From positions 1 to 10,330 of the forward strand of contig JBAYMT010000016.1 in the NCBI GenBank assembly GCA_041663305.1: a DNA stretch of 10,330 nucleotides, read 5' to 3'. How positions within the stretch are numbered: position 1 is the stretch's first letter; every line of letters starts with the position of its first letter. The notes beneath the pieces are model-generated. The model saw nothing but the letters and a program-made list of their open reading frames with translations, did not search any database and had not been told where the DNA came from. Origin of the DNA: Minisyncoccus sp041663305 (GTDB lineage: Bacteria; Patescibacteriota; Minisyncoccia; Minisyncoccales; Minisyncoccaceae). Shown piece by piece: positions 1 through 5,729 of the stretch. Made by a program: the position numbers and the translations under genes.

Positions 1-23
1 TTAATGTCGGGATGCTGGGACTT
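1..23 (-). repeat. Duplicate of the tRNA-Pro 3' end (direct repeat, copy 2)
   Basis: These 23 bases are identical to 101-123, which cover the last 17 bases of the tRNA-Pro gene (3' half of the T arm, acceptor 3' strand, discriminator) plus 6 bases beyond it. The copy has the same orientation and lies exactly 100 bp away on the 3' side of the tRNA. Duplication of a tRNA 3' end is the usual footprint of site-specific integration, but tandem duplication or an assembly-edge effect would look the same. No integrase or element gene is visible in the 77 bp between copies. Confidence 0.8.
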
Positions 24-83
24 TTTTTAATCATTCCTGCTGGAATTCTTAAAAACCTGGCTTCGACTCTGTCAGTCTCAGCC

Positions 84-126
84 TTCAAGTCCCTTCCGAC
101 TTAATGTCGGGATGCTGGGACTTGAA
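84..126. repeat. Inverted repeat copying the tRNA-Pro T arm and acceptor end
   Basis: The arms TTCAAGTCCC (84-93) and GGGACTTGAA (117-126) are perfect 10-bp complements. Nested inside are CCGAC (96-100) and GTCGG (106-110). The right arms belong to the tRNA-Pro T arm and acceptor end; the left arms lie just downstream of the tRNA on the minus strand. In an unprocessed transcript this hairpin would compete with the tRNA fold at its 3' end. It could be an inverted duplication scar or a feature influencing 3' processing; the sequence does not distinguish these. Confidence 0.6.
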
Positions 127-177
127 CCCAGATTACGGACTCCCGAAGCCCGCATAATGCCCTTATATGACATCCCG
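107..177 (-). tRNA. tRNA-Pro (anticodon CGG)
   Basis: The 71-nt cloverleaf has acceptor CGGGATG/CATCCCG with discriminator A, a short D stem (ATA/TAT) with GG in the loop, anticodon stem CGGGC/GTCCG with one G-U pair and loop TTCGGGA, a 4-nt variable region, and T stem CTGGG/CCCAG with loop TTCAAGT. The anticodon is CGG at 145-143 and reads CCG. C1 paired with G72, A73 and G37 all fit proline tRNAs. No CCA is encoded (CAT follows), so the CCA must be added enzymatically. The D stem is only three clear pairs. The 3' end is duplicated at 1-23. Confidence 0.92.
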
Positions 178-197
178 AGATTTGTTTTAACATCTAA

Positions 198-216
198 ATC
201 CGGCAGTTAGCCGGAT
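198..216. other. Hairpin between the tRNA genes, function unclear
   Basis: ATCCGGC (198-204) pairs perfectly with GCCGGAT (210-216) across a 5-nt loop. Neither strand has a T tract directly after the stem, so it does not meet the intrinsic-terminator pattern. It lies about 20 nt upstream of tRNA-Pro on the minus strand and could affect processing or read-through from the tRNA-Ala side. Confidence 0.45.
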
Positions 217-271
217 ATAGATCTGAATCAGGAAGTTTAAGCCCGAATGTCTTTTACAACTATAATGATAA

Positions 272-291
272 GCTTTTTTTATGAAAAAAGC
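272..291. other. AT-rich hairpin, function unclear
   Basis: GCTTTTTT (272-279) pairs with AAAAAAGC (284-291) across a TATG loop. The stem has only two G-C pairs and there is no U tract after it. It might be a weak terminator after tRNA-Ala on the minus strand, or incidental in such AT-rich DNA. Confidence 0.3.
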
Positions 292-338
292 AAGAACAGG
301 TAAAAACTGAATATTAACAAAAATTAAGTTGATATTAA

Positions 339-434
339 TCTGGCCAGATTATTTTACGTTTTTGTCCACATTTTGGCCAGATTATCCTCCTTTTATCCAC
401 ATTTTGGCCAGATTATCCCCTATTTTGTCCACAT
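339..434. repeat. Three 31-33 bp repeats pairing TGGCCAGATTAT with a DnaA-box-like 9-mer
   Basis: Each unit carries TGGCCAGATTAT (starting at 341, 374 and 405) followed about 20 bp later by a DnaA-box-like 9-mer: TTGTCCACA (362-370), TTATCCACA (393-401) and TTGTCCACA (425-433). The middle 9-mer exactly matches the bacterial DnaA-box consensus; the outer two differ at one base. Periods are 31-33 bp, about three helical turns, placing all sites on one face of the DNA. This is the strongest single indication of an origin-type array here. The protein bound by the TGGCCA part is unknown. Confidence 0.7.
393..401 (+). other. Consensus DnaA box
   Basis: TTATCCACA is the canonical high-affinity DnaA box. 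It is the middle of three evenly spaced related 9-mers, which makes a chance match less likely than for a single box. A further one-mismatch box, TTATCAACA, lies at 807-815. Confidence 0.65.
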
Positions 435-501
435 ATCTGATTTTTTGTGACCCAAAAAATGAGCAAACCAGATAAAACTTAAGATTTAAGATCTAAAAAT
501 G

Positions 502-572
502 TGGACCTGACGAAAATCGAATTCGTGTTTCTGCTATGCGAAAGCAGTGTATTACCACTATACGACAGGCCC
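502..572 (-). tRNA. tRNA-Ala (anticodon CGC)
   Basis: The 71-nt cloverleaf has acceptor GGGCCTG/CAGGTCC with discriminator A, D stem GTAT/ATAC with loop AGTGGTA, anticodon stem CTGCT/AGCAG with loop TTCGCAT, 4-nt variable region AAAC, and T stem ACGAA/TTCGT with loop TTCGATT. The anticodon is CGC at 540-538 and reads GCG. Acceptor pair 3-70 is G-U, the identity element of alanine tRNAs, which confirms the call. No CCA is encoded (CAT follows A73). It points the same way as tRNA-Pro, 324 bp away, with the DnaA-box repeats between them. Confidence 0.95.
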
Positions 573-605
573 TTAACCCTTTAGAAGCCATTCAAAACTA
601 ATAAA

Positions 606-634
606 ATTATAATTTTTTAATCAAAAAAAAGCAA
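606..634 (-). promoter_or_regulatory. Candidate promoter for tRNA-Ala
   Basis: Read on the minus strand, TTGCTT (634-629) is followed after 17 nt by TATAAT (611-606), a perfect -10 hexamer. This would start transcription about 27 nt before the tRNA. The -35 matches only the TTG core, and TATAAT-like strings are common in DNA this AT-rich. Confidence 0.4.
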
Positions 635-657
635 TACGTTAAAAATAAAAATACATT

Positions 658-730
658 TGGCCAGAAAAGAACTATTCTGGCCAAACCAAAAAAATAAGGA
701 AAATTTTTCTGGCCAAAAAATCTGGCCAGA
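658..730. repeat. TGGCCA cluster II (four sites)
   Basis: TGGCCA occurs at 658, 678, 710 and 723. With flanks, the sites read TTTGGCCAGA forward (656-665), TCTGGCCA reversed (676-683 and 708-715), and the full palindrome TCTGGCCAGA (721-730). A one-base variant, TGTCCAGA, follows at 742-749. The first two form a convergent pair with 20 bp between their centres. Confidence 0.75.
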
Positions 731-937
731 TTATAAAAACCTGTCCAGAATAGTAAAATAAAAAGGCAAAAATGTCAAATTAGTTTTAAATGGTTTTTTT
801 ATTGTATTATCAACAAAAAATGCACTTTTTATTGAACTACCAATTTATTTTAGAAAAACAAATTTTTATAACATTTTTTAATAATTCATCAGGAAAAATC
901 TTGTTTGATCAAGTTTCCTCTAATACGCTCCTTTGCA

Positions 938-953
938 TGTTTCACGTGAAACA
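938..953. other. parS-type site 1
   Basis: TGTTTCACGTGAAACA is a perfect 16-bp palindrome matching the widely conserved bacterial parS consensus bound by ParB/Spo0J. The palindrome extends to 18 bp here (937-954). Confidence 0.88.
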
Positions 954-1092
954 TATACCTTTTTCATAAAATCATAAAACGGCAAAAAGGTTGAAATAAG
1001 GCCATAAAACGGTACATAACCGTCAAAATAGAACCAAAAAAGTTAAAAAAAGAAAGAAGGTTAGGACACAGCAAAATGCCCCTTTTACGATA

Positions 1093-1108
1093 TGTTTCAC
1101 GTGAAACA
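1093..1108. other. parS-type site 2
   Basis: A second perfect TGTTTCACGTGAAACA, 155 bp after site 1. The palindrome extends to 20 bp (1091-1110). Confidence 0.88.
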
Positions 1109-1148
1109 TATCTAAATATATCACATTTCGCAAAATTTTTTACATGTG

Positions 1149-1197
1149 TTTTGGCCAGATAAATTATCTGGCCAAAAAATACAAAATTCTGGCCAGA
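1149..1197. repeat. TGGCCA cluster III (three sites, one long inverted repeat)
   Basis: TGGCCA occurs at 1152, 1169 and 1190. The first two lie in a perfect 13-bp inverted repeat, TTTTGGCCAGATA (1149-1161) and its complement (1165-1177), with a 3-nt centre. The third is the palindrome TCTGGCCAGA (1188-1197). The 17 and 21 bp spacings are exactly reproduced in cluster IV. Confidence 0.8.
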
Positions 1198-1232
1198 AAA
1201 AAAGAAAAAAGTATTTTAAAAATCAAAATTTG

Positions 1233-1248
1233 TCCGCCACGTGAAACA
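1233..1248. other. Degenerate parS half site
   Basis: The right 11 bases CACGTGAAACA (1238-1248) match parS perfectly, but the left half TCCGC is diverged. It may be a weak ParB site or a decayed copy. Confidence 0.45.
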
Positions 1249-1318
1249 TAAAAAAGAAAAACTAAAAAATAAAAATAAATTCTGGAAAAATTTTATTACT
1301 TTTCAGTACTTTTTTACA

Positions 1319-1334
1319 TGTTTCACGTGAAACA
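1319..1334. other. parS-type site 3
   Basis: A third perfect TGTTTCACGTGAAACA, between TGGCCA clusters III and IV. The palindrome extends to 18 bp (1318-1335). Confidence 0.88.
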
Positions 1335-1506
1335 TTTTAAAAATAAACATAAAATAAAATAAGCAAAAAATACTGGTTTTTCTTATTTTATAAGAAAAAA
1401 GATACTACTAAAGATAAAATTTCGTCAAAAAATATTAAATATTTTAAAAATAGAAAAATAAAAAATATTTTTAGTAAGAAAGAAAAAACTTCCAATTTTT
1501 GTTCTA

Positions 1507-1522
1507 TGTTTCACGTGGAACA
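1507..1522. other. parS-type site 4
   Basis: TGTTTCACGTGGAACA differs from the perfect palindrome at one base. Its reverse complement, TGTTCCACGTGAAACA, is the classical Bacillus subtilis parS form. Confidence 0.87.
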
Positions 1523-1605
1523 CTTGATTTTTTTCAAAAAATACCCCAAAAAGAGCCAAAATATCAAATTTTTGACAGGTCATTCTTGTTGATTTTGACC
1601 GGCAT

Positions 1606-1651
1606 TGGCCAGATAATTTATCTGGCCAGAAAAGTAATCATTTTGGCCAGA
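1606..1651. repeat. TGGCCA cluster IV (three sites, same spacing as cluster III)
   Basis: TGGCCA occurs at 1606, 1623 and 1644. The first two form a perfect 10-bp inverted repeat, TGGCCAGATA (1606-1615) with TATCTGGCCA (1619-1628), again with a 3-nt centre. Spacings of 17 and 21 bp equal those in cluster III, while the surrounding bases differ, which suggests the arrangement is under selection. The third site reads TTTTGGCCAGATTA, as in the DnaA-box repeats. Confidence 0.8.
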
Positions 1652-1749
1652 TTAGCTTTAAAATAAAAACTAATAATGTCAATTCATACATATTTTCAAA
1701 AATAAACATTTTATCAAGATCAGATTTTTTAATGGATATCTTTTTTTAA

Positions 1750-1780
1750 GAATAAAAAAACAGCTCCTAGTGAGCTATTT
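1750..1780 (-). terminator. Intrinsic terminator of the CCA-adding enzyme gene
   Basis: On the minus strand, 6 nt after the stop codon, AGCTC (1776-1772) pairs with GAGCT (1766-1762) across a 5-nt loop. G and seven T follow (1761-1754). An A run before the stem gives a T run on the other strand, so it may act in both directions. Confidence 0.7.
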
Positions 1781-1781
1781 T

Positions 1782-3326
1782 TTATTGAACCCAATATTTT
1801 TTTCTAGTTTTTTTATCTTCACTTTTTTCAATTTCTCCAACTTCCCTCCTTGCATCATTAAAAAGGTTTTTAATTTCAGCTTCCGGTAGTCCCACAAGCT
1901 CCTTTAAACGCTTAATTTGGGCACTCTTAACGTTTTTAGAAGGATCTTTGAGAGCTTCTTCAAGTAATATTTCAAGAAGCCATCCAATAAGAGGAGAAGG
2001 CTTCAAATCAAACAGTTTGATAATATCATTTCCGTCTATTTTTAACATTTTTACAGAAATAGGATCCTTCGAAACCTTATCAATCATATACTTCAGATGT
2101 CTTAGTTTATAAGGTTCGGCCTTTGGACAACCAGAACCTATTCTATCGGCCATTCGCAACCTTAGTAGATCTTCCACGTTTTCAGCGCCAATATTTTTTA
2201 TCAGCCTTCTCACCGAAGCTTCTTTTACTTCATCAATGTTGTAGTAAAAAAGGTGATATCTAACCAATAAATACACTTTTTCAATGTCTTTTTTAGAAAA
2301 ATGCAGCCTTGTTAAGATAGTTTTGGCCATTTTAGCGCCAACAACCTCATGGTTATAAAACGTTGCATTTTCATCACTACCAGCTTTTGTAGCTGGTTTT
2401 CCAATGTCATGAAGAAGGGAAGCGAGACGGACCAAAAAACTGAAATCCCTTTTGGTTGAATATGCCAATGCTTCAACGTTATGGGAGTAACAGTCATAAA
2501 TATGGTGCTTGTTTTGTTTTATTCCAAAACCTTCTTCCAATTCAGGAATAATATAGTGTAAAAGACCGTTTTTTCGTAAGGAATCAATACCCTTAGCCGC
2601 TTTTTGGCTGTTTATTATCTTTATAAGCTCGTCACGCAACCTTTCCTTTGAGATATTTTTTAAAAGGGGAGCGTTTTCTACTAATGCTTTTTGAGTTTGT
2701 TCTTCAATTTTCCACCCTTCACCAAGAACGGTTTCAAGTCTTACGGCTCTTACTATTCTAAGCGCATCTTCTTTAAATCTTTCATCGGGATTTCCAACAG
2801 CCTTTATAATTTTACCTTCAAGATCAATTTGTCCACCATATGGATCAACAATTGTATCAGTTTTTTTAGAAGGGGACAGGGCAATTGCGTTTACAGTAAA
2901 ATCGCGTCTTTTTAAGTCATCTTCAATTGTTTTAGACCATTCAACCTTGTCGGGATGTCTATAATTCGAATACGAAGACTCCGACCGAAAAGTCGTAATC
3001 TCGATGATTTCATAGTTAAGCTCTGCGTTTGTTTCACGTGAAACAGGGAAGGCCACTCCTACGGTTCCAAAAGAGTTTTCGTAAAAAGTTTTTAAACCTT
3101 TTGATTCAAAAATCTTCTGTGTTTTTTCAGGCACAGCATTAGTTGCGATGTCCCAATCAGAAGGCATTTTTGAAAGCAAATAATCCCTCACGGATCCTCC
3201 AACAATGTATGCCTCAAATCCGCTTTTTTTCAGCTCATCCAAACACAGTAAAACATTGGAAGGTATCTTGATTTTAGAAATTGTTTTCATCTTAAAAACA
3301 TTCTTAAACAAATTTATCTTACCCAT
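1782..3326 (-). CDS. cca: CCA-adding tRNA nucleotidyltransferase with HD domain
   Basis: This 514-residue class II nucleotidyltransferase adds or repairs the 3' CCA of tRNAs from CTP and ATP in the cytoplasm. The catalytic head shows VGGSVRD (42-48), metal-binding DWD (57-59), RRDFTVNAIA (140-149) and the nucleotide-recognition helix DERFKEDALRIVRAVR (181-196). An HD phosphohydrolase domain follows, with H282, the HD pair at 306-307 (LLHDIGKP), H326 and D394. A poly(A) polymerase is the alternative, but both tRNA genes here lack CCA, which favours CCA addition. ATG at 3326 is preceded by TTAGGT seven bases away, a reasonable ribosome-binding site; ATG at codon 13 is an alternative. Codons 95-99 (VSRET) contain a perfect parS. 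The gene stands alone, divergent from the secreted-protein gene, with its own terminator. Confidence 0.93.
   Translation of the reverse strand: MGKINLFKNVFKMKTISKIKIPSNVLLCLDELKKSGFEAYIVGGSVRDYLLSKMPSDWDIATNAVPEKTQKIFESKGLKTFYENSFGTVGVAFPVSRETNAELNYEIIEITTFRSESSYSNYRHPDKVEWSKTIEDDLKRRDFTVNAIALSPSKKTDTIVDPYGGQIDLEGKIIKAVGNPDERFKEDALRIVRAVRLETVLGEGWKIEEQTQKALVENAPLLKNISKERLRDELIKIINSQKAAKGIDSLRKNGLLHYIIPELEEGFGIKQNKHHIYDCYSHNVEALAYSTKRDFSFLVRLASLLHDIGKPATKAGSDENATFYNHEVVGAKMAKTILTRLHFSKKDIEKVYLLVRYHLFYYNIDEVKEASVRRLIKNIGAENVEDLLRLRMADRIGSGCPKAEPYKLRHLKYMIDKVSKDPISVKMLKIDGNDIIKLFDLKPSPLIGWLLEILLEEALKDPSKNVKSAQIKRLKELVGLPEAEIKNLFNDARREVGEIEKSEDKKTRKKYWVQ
3030..3045. other. parS-type site 5, inside the cca coding sequence
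   Basis: A perfect TGTTTCACGTGAAACA lies inside the gene, read through as V-S-R-E-T (residues 95-99). It is 1.5 kb from site 4. Intragenic parS is known, for example within spo0J of Bacillus. An exact 16-bp match is not expected by chance, and the neighbouring cluster supports function. Confidence 0.85.
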
Positions 3327-3348
3327 ATATTAACCTAAAAAATCGCAC

Positions 3349-3362
3349 TTGACAACTGTCAA
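3349..3362. promoter_or_regulatory. TTGACA inverted repeat in the divergent intergenic region
   Basis: TTGACA (3349-3354), two bases, then TGTCAA (3357-3362) puts a consensus -35 hexamer on each strand. The site is 23 bp upstream of the cca start. Neither direction has a good -10 at 16-18 bp, so it may be an operator-like palindrome instead of two promoters. Confidence 0.35.
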
Positions 3363-3418
3363 ATATATTTTTAAATCATTTTACTAATTGGCAAAATAAA
3401 AAAGTCTATTTTTAACTA

Positions 3419-3445
3419 TTGTTATTTAAAAAATTAGTATATAAT
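3419..3445 (+). promoter_or_regulatory. Candidate promoter of the 710-residue secreted protein
   Basis: A perfect TATAAT lies at 3440-3445, with a weak TTGTTA at 3419-3424 (15-bp spacer). This would give a 5' leader of about 55-60 nt. A TATAAT with a poor -35 also precedes the second secreted-protein gene. Confidence 0.4.
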
Positions 3446-3509
3446 AAAGAATATATAAATACAAAACCAGTATCATTAATAATAAATTATAAACTAAATT
3501 TAATGGAAT

Positions 3510-5642
3510 ATGAGTAAAATGAATTTTTATTTTAAATGCAGTTTTTTACTCTTGATTGTTATCTTAGGGTTTGGAGTAAATATTAGCACCGCTTTTGGTG
3601 GTACCTGCGGTTCAACTCATTACAATTGCGCAAGTGGAACGTCGTCCAACTCAAGCTCGGGAGGTTGTACAGACGGTTTAATCTACCGATGGTTCTGGAA
3701 CTGTGATAGCACAACATGTGCTGAAACAAGTCCAATGTGTGGAACAGCAAATGGGGGATCGTTTTCATCATTAAGCTCAAGCGATACAACTCTTTGTTAT
3801 ACCTGTAATGGAACGCAACAATTCAGCTCTGCCAATTTTACTGCAACCAGTAATGGTTGGACATGGACCTGTAATGGCTATTCCAATTATATCTATACTC
3901 CAGTTAATTGTTCCGCTAACAAAATAATAAATGGAACCTGCGGCTCGTCTAATGGAAGTAACTTTTCATCGGCTCCAACAACAAATCTCTGCTCAGCTGG
4001 TACTGCCTCTAGTGTAAGCGGAACGGGCCCTTGGACTTGGACTTGCAGCGGAATTAACGGAGGAACAACAGCAAACTGTAGTGCCAACCTTATACAAAAC
4101 GGACAATGCGGAACAGCCAATCTTAAAACATATGCCTATAGTATAACTACTTATGGTTCAGACACTCAATGTGCAATTGGAACATCAACCAACACCGCTT
4201 TTCCAGCTCAAGGATCAATCGAAGGATGGTATTGCTCGGGTCTTTATGGTGGAACTACCAGTGATTTATGCGCTGCCTCAAGGGATGATGCTCCAGTCAA
4301 TGGACAATGCGGAACAGCCAATCTTAAAACATATGCCTATGATGTTGGAAGCTACGGAGCTGATACACAGTGTACATTAGGAACATCAACCAACACCGCT
4401 TTTCCAGCTCAAGGATCGATTGAAGGATGGTATTGCTCGGGTCTTTACGGAGGAACTACCAGTGATTTATGCGCTGCCTCAAGGGATGATCCTCCGGCCG
4501 TAAATGGAACTTGCGGCTCGTCTAATGGAAGTAACTTTTCAGCAGCTCCAGCAACAAATCTTTGTTCAACCGGTTCTGCTTCTAGTGTTAGCGGAACGGG
4601 CCCTTGGACTTGGGTCTGCAGTGGAATCAACGGAGGAACAACAGCAAACTGTAGCGCAAATCTTATCATAAATGGAGCTTGTGGCACATCAAACGGAGCA
4701 ACTGTTTCAACAGCTCCAGTGGCAAATCTTTGCTCAGTCGGCACTGCTACCGCTGTGACTGGAACTGGTCCTTGGGCCTGGACCTGCACTGGAAGCAACG
4801 GGGGAACAACAGCAGATTGTAGCGCAAGCGTCGCTTCCGGCTCTGCAAATGGTGTCTGTGGTTCAGCTAATACTCAAGCTTATGCCTATAACATCGAAAG
4901 TTATGGCTCCGATGCTCAATGTTCCATCGGAACCTCAACCAACACCGCCTTTCCAGCTCAAGGAGTAACTGTAAACTGGTACTGTACTGGAATAAACGGT
5001 GGAAGTCAAAGCGCCCAATGTTCCGCCTCAAGAGATAATCCTCCAATAGTTAATGGAGACTGCGGATCAGCAGATGGCGGAACTGTTTCAACAACGCCAA
5101 CAACAAATCTTTGCTCAGTCGGTACTGCCACCGCTGTAACTGGAACCGGCCCCTGGGCCTGGACCTGCGTAGGAAGCGGTGGAGGAACAACAGACAGTTG
5201 CAACGCAAATGATGTTTCAAGTAACCTAGATGGTGTTTGCGGATCGGCCAATACTCAAACCTACGCCTCTAATATAGAAAATTATGGATCCGATGCTCAA
5301 TGTTCCACTGGAACCTCAACCAATACTGCCTTTCCAGCTCAAGGAGTAACTGTAAACTGGTACTGTACGGGAGTGAATAGTGGAAACCAAAGCACTCAAT
5401 GTTCGGCTTCAAGATCTGCTTCTCCAGTCAATGGCGTTTGTGGTCCAGCAGCGAAAACTTATTCATATTTTGCAACTGTATACGAAGGAGTTCAATGTAC
5501 AGCCGGAACTGCATCGGACACAACATTTCCTGCAGCAGGAGCAACCAAAACGTGGGTCTGCACAGGGGCAAACGGGGGAACTGATAGCGGGGAATGTAAG
5601 GCAATCCACTTAAATGTCAACCCAAAATGGGTTGAAAAATAA
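3510..5642 (+). CDS. Secreted Cys-rich tandem-repeat surface protein
   Basis: The 710 residues begin with a signal peptide: K9, a hydrophobic core at 11-22, and a likely cleavage near AFG-GT (30-31). The rest is a head region (31-140) and nine repeats, each starting NG.CG or DGVCG and carrying four Cys. Type A (56-59 residues, with GTGPWxWxC and NGGTT) starts at 141, 332, 388 and 515. Type B (67-70 residues, with GTSTNTAFPAQG and a WYC or WVC motif) starts at 197, 264, 447, 574 and 641, giving the order A-B-B-A-A-B-A-B-B. No transmembrane anchor, sortase motif or catalytic signature is visible. Regular Cys spacing suggests disulphide-stabilised domains outside the cell; an adhesive role is inference. 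Coding DNA appears richer in G+C than its neighbours. ATG at codon 4 is an alternative start. Confidence 0.85.
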   Translation: MSKMNFYFKCSFLLLIVILGFGVNISTAFGGTCGSTHYNCASGTSSNSSSGGCTDGLIYRWFWNCDSTTCAETSPMCGTANGGSFSSLSSSDTTLCYTCNGTQQFSSANFTATSNGWTWTCNGYSNYIYTPVNCSANKIINGTCGSSNGSNFSSAPTTNLCSAGTASSVSGTGPWTWTCSGINGGTTANCSANLIQNGQCGTANLKTYAYSITTYGSDTQCAIGTSTNTAFPAQGSIEGWYCSGLYGGTTSDLCAASRDDAPVNGQCGTANLKTYAYDVGSYGADTQCTLGTSTNTAFPAQGSIEGWYCSGLYGGTTSDLCAASRDDPPAVNGTCGSSNGSNFSAAPATNLCSTGSASSVSGTGPWTWVCSGINGGTTANCSANLIINGACGTSNGATVSTAPVANLCSVGTATAVTGTGPWAWTCTGSNGGTTADCSASVASGSANGVCGSANTQAYAYNIESYGSDAQCSIGTSTNTAFPAQGVTVNWYCTGINGGSQSAQCSASRDNPPIVNGDCGSADGGTVSTTPTTNLCSVGTATAVTGTGPWAWTCVGSGGGTTDSCNANDVSSNLDGVCGSANTQTYASNIENYGSDAQCSTGTSTNTAFPAQGVTVNWYCTGVNSGNQSTQCSASRSASPVNGVCGPAAKTYSYFATVYEGVQCTAGTASDTTFPAAGATKTWVCTGANGGTDSGECKAIHLNVNPKWVEK
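4098..4502 (+). repeat. Near-identical tandem duplication inside the secreted-protein gene
   Basis: Two type B units, 4098-4298 and 4299-4502, align with a 201-bp offset and include long identical blocks (4101-4139 equals 4302-4340; a second block starts at 4179 and 4380). They differ mainly in the stretch encoding residues after TYAY. Such recent, in-frame duplication shows the array can expand and contract by recombination. Confidence 0.88.
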
Positions 5643-5652
5643 AGATAAAACG

Positions 5653-5679
5653 AAAAGCAGGGAAGCATCCCTGCTTTTT
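5653..5679 (+). terminator. Intrinsic terminator after the secreted-protein gene
   Basis: AAAAGCAGGGA (5653-5663) pairs with TCCCTGCTTTT (5668-5678) across an AGCA loop, ending in a T run, 10 nt after the stop codon. It separates this gene from the nusA unit. Confidence 0.9.
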
Positions 5680-5682
5680 CAA

Positions 5683-5710
5683 TTGACTTTTCTTAAAAAA
5701 ATGATATTCT
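5683..5710 (+). promoter_or_regulatory. Candidate promoter of the nusA-tig-clpP unit
   Basis: TTGACT (5683-5688), a 16-bp spacer and TATTCT (5705-5710) resemble a sigma-70 promoter, helped by an extended -10 TGA directly before TATTCT. Transcription would start near 5717, giving a leader of about 93 nt before nusA that contains a mini-ORF and a terminator hairpin. Confidence 0.6.
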
Positions 5711-5729
5711 TGTAATTAAGGAAAGAGAG

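Larger units (their letters stand above)
573..1781. other. Gene-free AT-rich region with parS and TGGCCA clusters; candidate origin and centromere
   Basis: No plausible coding sequence or further tRNA was found in these 1.2 kb. The DNA is dominated by A/T runs, interrupted by ordered G+C-containing motifs: four full parS palindromes (938, 1093, 1319, 1507), a half site (1233-1248), ten TGGCCA motifs, a near-consensus DnaA box (807-815), and a repeated CATAAAACGG (973-982 and 1003-1012, 30 bp apart). With the DnaA-box repeats at 339-434, this resembles a chromosomal oriC with its ParB loading sites. dnaA, dnaN, parA and parB are not in the window, so the call rests on sites only. The AT-richest stretches, about 590-660 and 1250-1500, are possible unwinding regions. 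Confidence 0.6.

Noticed and set aside
24..100. A third tRNA or an intron beside tRNA-Pro
   Set aside because: The segment contains T-arm-like bases only as the inverted copy. No complete cloverleaf or group I intron core could be built.
198..216. Intrinsic terminator between the tRNAs
   Set aside because: The hairpin is real, but no T tract follows on either strand.
339..434. CRISPR array
   Set aside because: The repeated motif is about 12 bp plus a 9-mer, the intervening bases are few and AT-rich, and there is no 25-36 bp repeat with unique spacers and no cas gene.
500..508. TGTGGACCT as a reverse DnaA-like box
   Set aside because: It overlaps the acceptor end of tRNA-Ala, whose base pairing fully explains these bases.
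339..1651. Plasmid iteron origin
   Set aside because: Chromosomal genes (nusA, tig, clpP, cca) and tRNAs surround it and no replication initiator gene is present. An integrated plasmid cannot be fully excluded.
4445..4798. Minus-strand open frames over the secreted-protein gene
   Set aside because: They are shadows of the repeat-coding frame. Their Pro/Val-rich translations merely mirror the repeated DNA and have no start signals.
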